A stretch of DNA of 61,069 nucleotides, from assembly GCF_024345205.1 (NCBI RefSeq), contig NZ_BROC01000015.1, forward strand, positions 1 through 61,069. The letters are read 5' to 3'. A program made the translations under genes and the position numbers. Below are positions 55,139-61,069 of this stretch, piece by piece. This stretch comes from Lapidilactobacillus luobeiensis. GTDB taxonomy: Bacteria; Bacillota; Bacilli; Lactobacillales; Lactobacillaceae. The notes under the pieces were generated by a model. The model searched no databases and had not been told where the DNA came from. It saw only the letters and a list, made by a program, of their open reading frames with translations. Position 1 is the stretch's first letter. Every line of letters begins with the position of its first letter.

Positions 55139-55453
55139 ATGGCTGAGAAATATCAAACGCTGGATCTGATCGAACAGATCACCCGGAATGATGGTAGTAA
55201 ATATTACGAGATCTCGAACATGTTTATGAACGGTCGCGCCGAATTGGCGGCCACTCGGGGATTGATCAAAGAGGTGCGCATTTTGCAGTTGAACATCCCA
55301 CATTCCACTGCGGTCGATGTTTATGAACACTATATCAATGACACTTTTCAAATGCCTGCCGAAGATTTTACAGTTTGGGATGAATGGACCAAGCCTAGCG
55401 GTAAGATCCAAGAGACAGTCGCAGAGATTTTGCGAGCCAATCATATCGGCTGA
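55139..55453 (+). CDS. small conserved protein of unknown function
   Basis: A 104-residue soluble protein with no motif I recognise. Aromatic and charged residues are mixed, with no membrane segment or Cys. The start is well supported by GGAGGG nine bases upstream, and the frame is unbroken with codon use like its neighbours. A longer open frame on the opposite strand has no ribosome-binding site and is probably a shadow. It is divergent from the GDPD gene and 152 bases before yutD. Confidence 0.75.
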   Translation: MAEKYQTLDLIEQITRNDGSKYYEISNMFMNGRAELAATRGLIKEVRILQLNIPHSTAVDVYEHYINDTFQMPAEDFTVWDEWTKPSGKIQETVAEILRANHIG

Positions 55454-55605
55454 TCGTAGCCGTTAAATCAGTAAAGATAACATCTGCTAGTATTATACCT
55501 GTTTGTGGGCGTTGGACCAAATGGTGGACCACTCAAGGGCAGATCACAGTTGGATCAAGTCATGGCTACCGATCGTGCGGCGATGATAACAAAGGAGCGT
55601 TATTT

Positions 55606-56445
55606 GTGAGTACAGATGAACTTGACTTGGCATCGTTGACAAGTCAACCTCAGATTTTTAATATGAAGCATGATCAAGACCCTGATTATCAGGGGACGGT
55701 GGTGAAAGTTCTTGATCCAGATCATTTGGAGATCGGGACCCGCGCCTATCGATTGGTGACGAATTATCATCATGGCTTTGAACCGGAACGTTTAGGCGAA
55801 CGTTTTGAGCCGATCCTTAGTAAATACGATTATATCGTTGGGGATTGGGGCTTTGATCAATTGCGATTAAGAGGATTCTATGTTGATGAAAATCGCAACG
55901 CTAATCGTGACCAAGTTATTTCAAGTTTAGAAGATTATTTGATCGAGTTTTGTAATTTTGGCTGTGCTTTTTTTGTGCTTGAAAAAAGTGGACCTAATTC
56001 TGCGACCAGTAATCGAACGCCAAGTCGACGGCCGCGAAATCGTAGCGGTCAAGAATCGAATCGTGGCAATGGTCGCCGCGGCAATAATAACGCCGCCAGT
56101 ACCAGCGCAAACGAGCGAAATCGTCACGGTGAACGCCGCCGGGGCAATCATGATCAGAAACCGCGAACGGAGCCAACCACAACAACTGGCGAGCGGGCTC
56201 AGCGAACTAATTCGCGTGCGAATCGTCCGAACAAAGGGAAGCAGACCAAAAACAGTGTGGTAGCTAAGCCGGAAAAGGCGGAGCGTTCACAACGTAATCC
56301 TGGCCGGATCCGGCGTCAGGCTGATACTACCGCGAAATCAAGCCCGGCCGCGACACCATCAGTGCCAGTGCGTGCGACCGCGGCACAAACGACAGAACCA
56401 AATGGTAAGAAACGTTTTCACATTCGCGCGCTCGACCAAAAATGA
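55606..56445 (+). CDS. YutD family protein with long disordered tail
   Basis: A 279-residue protein. Residues 20-125 are the YutD (DUF1027) domain: YRLVTNYHHGFEPERLGERF, YDYIVGDWGFDQLRLRGFY. Residues 130-279 are a low-complexity tail rich in Arg, Asn, Thr, Ser and Gly that suggests RNA or polyanion binding. B. subtilis YutD lacks most of this tail. Function unknown. The GTG start has AAAGGAG nine bases upstream. It is followed by the HAD gene, as in other Firmicutes. Confidence 0.88.
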   Translation: MSTDELDLASLTSQPQIFNMKHDQDPDYQGTVVKVLDPDHLEIGTRAYRLVTNYHHGFEPERLGERFEPILSKYDYIVGDWGFDQLRLRGFYVDENRNANRDQVISSLEDYLIEFCNFGCAFFVLEKSGPNSATSNRTPSRRPRNRSGQESNRGNGRRGNNNAASTSANERNRHGERRRGNHDQKPRTEPTTTTGERAQRTNSRANRPNKGKQTKNSVVAKPEKAERSQRNPGRIRRQADTTAKSSPAATPSVPVRATAAQTTEPNGKKRFHIRALDQK

Positions 56446-56612
56446 TCGCGGTGGTGAAAAAATTTATCAAATAAACAACGACGAATTTGCTTTGGAAACA
56501 ATGGTTACTGACCATTTTTGAGCAAAACCAGTCGGGCAGAAATGCGCTCATGACGGTCAGCTGATCGTCAATATGTTTTGATTTTTAAACTAAAAAAATG
56601 GAGTTCTTACTT

Positions 56613-57392
56613 TTGAAACGATATGCAGCTTATATGATCGACCTTGATGGTACTATTTATCGTGGTTCCGAAAAAATCCCGGCCGCGCGCCGTTTTATTG
56701 AAAGATTGCAAAAGGCCCAGATTCCTTTTCTATTTTTAACGAACAATACCACGAAGACACCTGCGGCAGTTGTTCGTAATCTAGCCGATAATCATCAGAT
56801 CTATGTTGAACCGCACCAGATCTATACCCCTTCGTTGGCGACTGCTAGTTATCTAAAAGCAAAGAACCATGGTGATCTCCGCGGTAAATCAGTTTACGTC
56901 ATCGGGGAACTTGGTCTGGTTTCGGCTTTATTGGATGCAGGTCTAAGTTTGAACGAGACTGATCCCGATTACGTTGTTGTTGGTTTGGATTATGATGTGA
57001 CCTATCATAAGTTCGAGCTGGCAACTTTGGCGATCCGCCAAGGTTCAATTTTTATTGGTACGAACGCGGATACGAATCTGCCCAATGAACGGGGGCTGGT
57101 CCCTGGGGCTGGTTCGGTGATCGCAATGGTCGAGCGCGCAACGCAACAACGCGCCACTTATATCGGCAAGCCAGAGCCAATCATTGTTCAGGCTGCTTTA
57201 AGTGTGCTGGGACGGCAAGCCGACGAGGTTTTATTAGTGGGCGATAATTATGAAACTGATATTCGCGCGGGGATCAATGCAAAAGTTGATCAGTTGTTGG
57301 TGTACACCGGTGTTAGTAAACCCGAGGTCATTGCAACCAAAGCACAACAGCCGACTTATCAGATCAACTCCTTGGATGAGTGGCCATTATGA
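56613..57392 (+). CDS. HAD-IIA family sugar-phosphatase (YutF-like, TIGR01457 type)
   Basis: A 259-residue phosphatase with HAD motif I DLDGTIYRG, motif II LTNNTTKTP, motif III Lys in GKPEP and motif IV VGDNYETDI. The cap is the C2 (NagD-like) type. The substrate is not known. I choose the TTG at 56613 because GGAG lies nine bases before it; the ATG at 56598 overlaps that site. It overlaps the next start by four bases. Confidence 0.9.
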   Translation: MKRYAAYMIDLDGTIYRGSEKIPAARRFIERLQKAQIPFLFLTNNTTKTPAAVVRNLADNHQIYVEPHQIYTPSLATASYLKAKNHGDLRGKSVYVIGELGLVSALLDAGLSLNETDPDYVVVGLDYDVTYHKFELATLAIRQGSIFIGTNADTNLPNERGLVPGAGSVIAMVERATQQRATYIGKPEPIIVQAALSVLGRQADEVLLVGDNYETDIRAGINAKVDQLLVYTGVSKPEVIATKAQQPTYQINSLDEWPL

Positions 57393-58036
57393 TCTGGGTA
57401 ACGTTAAAAAGAGTCCTAGCTTGGCTCGGACTGGGACTCTGGACGATCAGTCTAACTGTCTGTTTAACACTATTGGGCAGTTTTCCTTTATATCTGGCCA
57501 ATATCCACTGGTTAAAACTGACTGAATTTGGATTTACCACTGGACAATTGATGACGGATTATCGTCAATTGATGGCCTACCTGAATTTTCCTTGGGTCAA
57601 CCGCCTGCAAATGGCGGACTTTGCCAGCTCAGTTGCAGGGACTCAACATTTCGCGGATGTTAAGCAATTGTTCTTATTGGCATGGCTATTATTATTGATC
57701 AGCACGCCGATCGCATTACGGTTTCTATTTGTTTTGCGGCGGCGACGCTCAGGTTATCTTTTACGAGAGCCTGCGTGGCTAGGTGCGATCGTGCCTCTAG
57801 TGCTCTTAGGCCTGGCAGCACTTGATTTCGATCGGTTTTTCGTGATGTTTCATCATTTGTTCTTCCGCAATAGCAATTGGCTGTTTGACCCACAAACCGA
57901 CCCCGTGATCATGGTGTTGCCAGAGACGTTCTTTGCACAGTGTTTTGCCCTGGCATTTATTATTTTTGAAATATTGATGCTCTGTGGCATCGTGGTGGCC
58001 AGGCGTTCACGGAAAAAGCTTTTAGCAGCGGTCTGA
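57389..58036 (+). CDS. TIGR01906-type integral membrane protein
   Basis: A 215-residue membrane protein with four segments and large outer loops. The loop LMTDYRQLMAYLNFPW, the segment FASSVAGTQHFADVKQLF and the late HHLFFRNSNWLFDPQTDPVI...LPE-x-x-F pattern are family features. Function unknown. Its ATG shares ATGA with the HAD stop, and GGATGAG precedes it. It ends the yutD operon, followed by the palindromic array. Confidence 0.85.
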   Translation: MIWVTLKRVLAWLGLGLWTISLTVCLTLLGSFPLYLANIHWLKLTEFGFTTGQLMTDYRQLMAYLNFPWVNRLQMADFASSVAGTQHFADVKQLFLLAWLLLLISTPIALRFLFVLRRRRSGYLLREPAWLGAIVPLVLLGLAALDFDRFFVMFHHLFFRNSNWLFDPQTDPVIMVLPETFFAQCFALAFIIFEILMLCGIVVARRSRKKLLAAV

Positions 58037-58078
58037 TCAGGATCAAATCATGACAACAATAAAAAAAGTTCCTCCATG

Positions 58079-58108
58079 ACGACCTGCGCGAAGCGACAGG
58101 TCGTTATT
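58079..58108 (+). terminator. hairpin after the yutD operon
   Basis: ACGACCTG (58079-58086) pairs with CAGGTCGT (58097-58104), with GC/GC and a GAA loop inside, followed by TATTTC. A weak terminator. Confidence 0.5.
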
Positions 58109-58131
58109 TCATGAAAGAACTGGATTGAAAC

Positions 58132-58243
58132 GTGCTCACCATCCTAGTTTTTTGTGCTTAATACGCAACGGTTCCTGTGGCAAACTACGCCACTAAAACT
58201 GTTGTTAGGCAAATGCTTAGAAGCTGACCAGGTCGGTTCACAC
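58132..58243 (+). repeat. 112-bp imperfect palindrome, copy D (array unit 1)
   Basis: The most degraded full copy: CAACGGTT pairs with AACTGTTG (G-T pairs included), GTGGC with GCCAC, while the basal arms (AGTTTTT against AGAAGCT) pair poorly. The blocks TGTGCTTAATACGC and TAGGCAAATGCT are recognisable. GATTGAAAC precedes it. Confidence 0.8.
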
Positions 58244-58256
58244 TTTGATTTGAAAC

Positions 58257-58371
58257 CTGCTGCGCGAGGATTGGCTGTTGTGCTTAGCCTAGTCATGGTT
58301 CCGAAAGCAAAGACCGGCTTTCAAAACCATGACTAGGCTAATGCTCGCAGCCACCCATCCTCGCTCCGCAC
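58257..58371 (+). repeat. 115-bp imperfect palindrome, copy E (array unit 2)
   Basis: Arms unlike the other copies but well paired: GCGCGAGGAT with ATCCTCGCTCCGC, GGCTG with CAGCC, GTCATGGTT with AACCATGAC, GAAAGC with GCTTTC. The blocks GTGCTTAGCCTA and TAGGCTAATGCTC are kept. The spacer to copy D is 13 bases (TTTGATTTGAAAC). Confidence 0.88.
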
Positions 58372-58385
58372 TATGATTTTGAAAC

Positions 58386-58498
58386 GTGCTGCGCACAACT
58401 GACTTCTGCGCTTAACTACGCAAAGATTCCGGAAGCAAGGGACGCTTCCATAATCTTTGCTAGGTTAATGCTCAAAGTCAAATCGTTGTGCTCCGCAC
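58386..58498 (+). repeat. 113-bp imperfect palindrome, copy F (array unit 3)
   Basis: Close to copy A, but the middle stem changed on both sides together: CAAAGATT with AATCTTTG instead of CAAGGATT with AATCCTTG. The left end is identical to A (GTGCTGCGCACAAC); the right end reads GTTGTGCTCCGCAC. The spacer to E is 14 bases (TATGATTTTGAAAC). Confidence 0.9.
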
Positions 58499-58510
58499 TC
58501 TGATTTAAAC

Positions 58511-58623
58511 GTGTTCGCCGACCTAGCTCCTTGCGCTTAGCTACGCAACTATTCCGGAGGCAAACCCCGGCCTCCAAAATAGTTACTAGGCTATGCTCAG
58601 GAGCTGACCAGATCGGCTCGCAC
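58511..58623 (+). repeat. 113-bp imperfect palindrome, copy G (array unit 4)
   Basis: Resembles copy C at its ends (GTGTTCGCCGACC) with a new interior: AGCTCCT pairs with AGGAGCT, AACTATT with AATAGTT, and GGAGGC with GCCTCC (A-to-G on one side, T-to-C on the other). The spacer to F is 12 bases (TCTGATTTAAAC). The array ends 33 bases before the pgpA stop codon. No gene lies in 58037-58656. Confidence 0.9.
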
Positions 58624-58656
58624 TATGATTAAATGAGGTCGGACTGCGGGCGAAGG

Positions 58657-59178
58657 TTATTCTGTTTTGAAGATATCAACATCATCTTCCAACTCAGGGT
58701 GCGCGTGGGCAAGTCGACTGGCTGCAGCCGCAGCTGTCGCGCCGACGAGATCATCAAGAAAAGTATGGATGATCCCTGGTTCGTGGGCATTCAATTTCGC
58801 CAATATACCAGGCTTTACCTTGTCGATGTAACCGTAGTTGGTGAAACCGATCGAACCATAAACGTTAACGATACTCAAGGCCATGATCTCATCGACACCG
58901 TACAGACCTTCGTCATTGCTGAGGATCGTTTGCAAGGGTTCCTCTAAACCGTGGTTTTCCGCGAGAACATCGAGCTGGATCCCAGTGATCATCGCGTTTT
59001 GAACTTCCCGCTTTTTTAAAACTAATTCAACGCTTTTGACCGCTTCAGCATGCGTCAAGTCGCGAATATAATCCCGTTGAAGAAAAATAACTAAATCAGC
59101 GATGTCATCGACAGTGACGCCGCGTGAATGTAATAAGTCTAAAACATGGCGATAAAGGATCGTGTGTTCAGTTTCCAT
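58657..59178 (-). CDS. pgpA: phosphatidylglycerophosphatase A family protein (YutG-like)
   Basis: A 173-residue protein of the PgpA/YutG type. Visible are GLYGVDEIMALSIVNVYGSIGFTNYGYIDK, the core with conserved acidic residues, and the later HTFLDDLVGATAAAAASR helix. The family includes lipid phosphatases that make phosphatidylglycerol, but this soluble Firmicute branch is not well tested. The convergent yutD operon matches the wider yut gene neighbourhood. Confidence 0.85.
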   Translation of the reverse strand: METEHTILYRHVLDLLHSRGVTVDDIADLVIFLQRDYIRDLTHAEAVKSVELVLKKREVQNAMITGIQLDVLAENHGLEEPLQTILSNDEGLYGVDEIMALSIVNVYGSIGFTNYGYIDKVKPGILAKLNAHEPGIIHTFLDDLVGATAAAAASRLAHAHPELEDDVDIFKTE

Positions 59179-59211
59179 TAGGCTGACCTTCTTTTTGATT
59201 TTAGCAAATGA

Positions 59212-60207
59212 TCAATGTTCAAATAGACTAGTGCTATGGACAGGTTGTATCTTGTCAGGATAGATCGTTTGTAGCGCGGTGGTGACCGCGATCGGCGCCT
59301 CAGCGTAGCCGACAGCGAGCAAATCTAATTTACCTGGATAGGTGATCGCGTCCCCGATCGCGTAGATCTTGGGACGATTGGTCGCCATTTTTGTATCGAC
59401 CTTGATCTTCGGCCCTGACAAGGTCAGGCCCCATTTTCGCAAGACCCGACTGTCGGCGGTAAATCCGTAATTGACTAAGAGCTTATCGGTGGTCAGAATC
59501 TCATGCTCGTTGGTTTTGACTCTCTTAAGATCTAGTTGGATCTTGCCGACTGCCTGATCTGCCTGGGTGATCAAAAAAGGTGTTTTGATCTGGATCGTGG
59601 ACTGTTCAAGTTTACTTACGCTTGACTCTAAACCACGAAATTGATCGCGGCGATGAACGATCGTGACCTGATGGGCGATCGGCTCCAGTGCTAAAGCCCA
59701 ATCGATCGCTGAATCGCCGCCGCCGGCAACGACTACATCCTGATCACGATAAGATTCGAGATCCTGAACGAAATAGTTGAGATAACCAGCAGACTCAAGT
59801 TGAGGATCATAAGCAAATGCCAGCCGGCGCGGTGAAAAAGCGCCAGTGCCGATCGCCACGATGATCGCACGAGCGTGAAGGACCCCTTGATCCGTGGTAA
59901 CTGTGTAATCGCCATCCTCATCTTGCTGGATATCTTGCGCAGATGTTTGTAAAAAAATCTTGGGCGGAAATAAACTCAATTGCTGTTGTTGTTGCTTGAT
60001 CAGATCTTTAGCCTTGATGGCAGGGATCCCACCAACATCATAAACTATTTTCTCAGGGAAAAGTGCCGCTGCCTGACCGCCTAATTGTGGGAGACTTTCG
60101 ATGATCGCGACATTGGCGTTGCGCATCCCAGCAAAATAAGCAGCGAAGAGCCCCACCGGTCCACCACCGATAATGAGGAGATCATATTTGTGATCCAATT
60201 TTTTCAC
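59212..60207 (-). CDS. ferredoxin/flavodoxin-NADP+ reductase (TrxR-like)
   Basis: A 331-residue FAD enzyme. The FAD motif GGGPVGLFAAYFAG is at about 15-28, the NADPH motif VAGGGDSAIDWAL at about 160-172, and the second FAD motif YAIGDAITYPGK near 288. The Cys-x-x-Cys of thioredoxin reductase is missing, which places it with YumC-type reductases that pass electrons to ferredoxin or flavodoxin. The start is a GTG behind AAGGATGC. Confidence 0.92.
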   Translation of the reverse strand: MKKLDHKYDLLIIGGGPVGLFAAYFAGMRNANVAIIESLPQLGGQAAALFPEKIVYDVGGIPAIKAKDLIKQQQQQLSLFPPKIFLQTSAQDIQQDEDGDYTVTTDQGVLHARAIIVAIGTGAFSPRRLAFAYDPQLESAGYLNYFVQDLESYRDQDVVVAGGGDSAIDWALALEPIAHQVTIVHRRDQFRGLESSVSKLEQSTIQIKTPFLITQADQAVGKIQLDLKRVKTNEHEILTTDKLLVNYGFTADSRVLRKWGLTLSGPKIKVDTKMATNRPKIYAIGDAITYPGKLDLLAVGYAEAPIAVTTALQTIYPDKIQPVHSTSLFEH

Positions 60208-60412
60208 GCATCCTTACTATATCTAATTAAGTCGAAACTAGATTGAGATTCATACTTGTGCATCTACTTTACCACAATTTGATGATAAGTGGGGTCTCTC
60301 GGCCGGGAAAATCACAGGTCGATGTACGGCATTACGTCGAAATACTTTGCGAATCTTTTTTTCCCTGTTAATATAGTAATTAGGCGATTTTGGAAAAAAG
60401 GAAGTGAGTTCG

Positions 60413-60811
60413 ATGAGTTATCGGATCGGTGATATTTTAACAGGGCGAGTAACTGGGATCCAGCCTTATGGCGTCTTTGTATTACTTGATGATCAAACAC
60501 AAGGGTTGGTCCATATATCAGAATGTACCCATAGTTATGTGACGGATCTTCATCATATCGTGCGCATCGGTGATGTGATCAACGTGTTAGTGCTGGATGT
60601 CGATGAATATTCGCAGAAAATCAGTCTGTCTTTACGAGCGTTAAAGACAGATCCTTATTTAGTGAAATATCGGCGCAAGACGCATTTTTGGACCAATCAT
60701 CGGCTTAATTCAGGATTTCGTCCGATCGCTGCTCGTGAAAACAAATGGATCCAAGAGGCGCTGACTTATTTTGAAAAGCGCAACGATCGGCGTCAGAGCG
60801 GGCCTCTTTAA
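60413..60811 (+). CDS. S1 domain RNA-binding protein (YugI/CvfD-like)
   Basis: A 132-residue protein with one S1 domain (residues 2-72): YRIGDILTGRVTGIQPYGVFV, LVHISECTHSYV, IGDVINVLVLDVDEYSQKISLSLR. The basic C-terminal segment (about 75-132) has no known fold. Relatives such as B. subtilis YugI (general stress protein 13) bind ribosomes, and streptococcal CvfD is a post-transcriptional regulator. The ATG at 60413 is preferred to the GTG at 60404, which overlaps AAGGAAG. Confidence 0.88.
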   Translation: MSYRIGDILTGRVTGIQPYGVFVLLDDQTQGLVHISECTHSYVTDLHHIVRIGDVINVLVLDVDEYSQKISLSLRALKTDPYLVKYRRKTHFWTNHRLNSGFRPIAARENKWIQEALTYFEKRNDRRQSGPL

Positions 60812-60874
60812 AGTTCGATCAGTTTGCTCATGATTGACTAGTTCAAAAAAATCCGTAGTTTTTGTAATTTCTTA

Positions 60875-60903
60875 TTGACGAATGTCTTTGAAATTGATAA
60901 GAT
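60875..60903 (+). promoter_or_regulatory. rRNA operon promoter P1
   Basis: TTGACG (60875-60880), 17 bases, TAAGAT (60898-60903). Confidence 0.8.
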
Positions 60904-60975
60904 AGTTTCTGTTGCGAAATAGCAATTATCGAAGCGCTTCATTCGTTGTTCTAACAACCTTTTCTGAAAAAGTTG

Positions 60976-61004
60976 TTGACAAGGAATTGGCTGCGTGCTA
61001 AGAT
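60976..61004 (+). promoter_or_regulatory. rRNA operon promoter P2
   Basis: TTGACA (60976-60981), 17 bases, TAAGAT (60999-61004) with TG upstream. It lies 101 bases after P1 and has the same -10, the tandem arrangement typical of rRNA operons. Confidence 0.88.
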
Positions 61005-61069
61005 ATTAAAGTTGCTGTTGCGACAAAGTAGACCTTTGAAAACTGAACAAAGTTTCGATAAATGTGCAG
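61005..61069 (+). other. 5' leader of an rRNA operon, cut by the window end
   Basis: CTTTGAAAACTGAACAAAG (about 61033-61051) is the conserved leader that precedes 16S rRNA in lactobacilli. The 16S gene itself is not reached. No tRNA gene is present in this window. Confidence 0.85.

Noticed and set aside
55031-55444. 137-codon frame opposite the small unknown gene
   Set aside because: The + strand frame has GGAGGG at the right distance; the minus frame has no ribosome-binding site and looks like a shadow.
58132-58623. CRISPR array
   Set aside because: The repeated units are ~113 bp palindromes with variable arms and 12-14 base conserved spacers, the opposite of CRISPR layout, and no cas genes are present.
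58132-58623. Cluster of tRNA genes or terminators
   Set aside because: No T-loop (GTTCGA) or acceptor pattern fits, and the hairpins lack T-runs after the stems.
59212-60207. Thioredoxin reductase
   Set aside because: The redox Cys-x-x-Cys is absent, so the ferredoxin-NADP reductase type is the better call.

Overview
The window reads as a chromosomal contig of a low-to-mid GC Firmicute of the Lactobacillaceae; the genus is not resolved from sequence alone. Support comes from the gene order (dnaX-ybaB-recR-yaaL-tmk-darA-holB-yabA-rsmI; tsaB-rimI-tsaD; pepQ facing ccpA; yutD-yutF-like-TIGR01906-type-pgpA), the small SRP RNA, frequent TTG/GTG starts behind strong Shine-Dalgarno sites, and CIRCE, T-box and THF-riboswitch control. 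The right end stops inside an rRNA operon leader, a usual place for a draft assembly to break. The first ~140 bases are much richer in G+C than the rest and may be foreign or a misjoin.

Layout. 0.2-2.5 kb: RsmC-like methyltransferase, PucR-type regulator, tadA. 2.5-9.4 kb: hairpin repeat, SRP RNA, then a replication/recombination/nucleotide operon that also encodes a c-di-AMP receptor. 9.5-14 kb: acyl-ACP thioesterase, riboswitch-controlled folT, tRNA t6A genes, an orphan PTS IIB. 14-20.3 kb: ABC-F protein, rex, CPBP protease, groESL. 20.4-29.1 kb: YtoI-like regulator, NrnA-like phosphoesterase, DEAD helicase, a conserved unknown, T-box-controlled alaS, ireB-ruvX-DUF1292. 29.3-36.7 kb: GNAT, zapA-cvpA-mutS2-trxA, yslB, murI-rdgB-yfcE. 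36.7-46.6 kb: aquaporin-type facilitator, cbpB, mscS, DUF948/YtxH pair, pepQ/ccpA, a class A PBP, an ASCH protein. 46.8-51.6 kb: an exosortase G (XrtG) surface-protein system. 51.7-60.8 kb: pepV, ArsR regulator, GDPD protein, a small unknown, yutD-HAD-TIGR01906, pgpA, ferredoxin-NADP reductase, S1 protein. 60.9-61.07 kb: tandem rRNA promoters.

Two things stand out. First, five co-directional, mostly overlapping genes form a complete XrtG unit: a secreted cargo with a CBM9/DOMON-like start and a Firmicu-CTERM-type tail, the exosortase with its Cys-Arg-His triad, a membrane GT2 glycosyltransferase, a PTPS-like protein lacking the usual catalytic Cys, and a large polytopic membrane protein. This is a named but experimentally obscure system. 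Second, a ~113-bp imperfect palindrome occurs seven times (six full, one shortened). The paired arms differ between copies but keep their complementarity, so the hairpin is conserved rather than the sequence. Four copies form a tandem array with a ~126-bp period at 58.1-58.6 kb, one copy sits inside a larger inverted repeat, and all seven point the same way. I do not recognise this family; it is the best candidate here for something undescribed.
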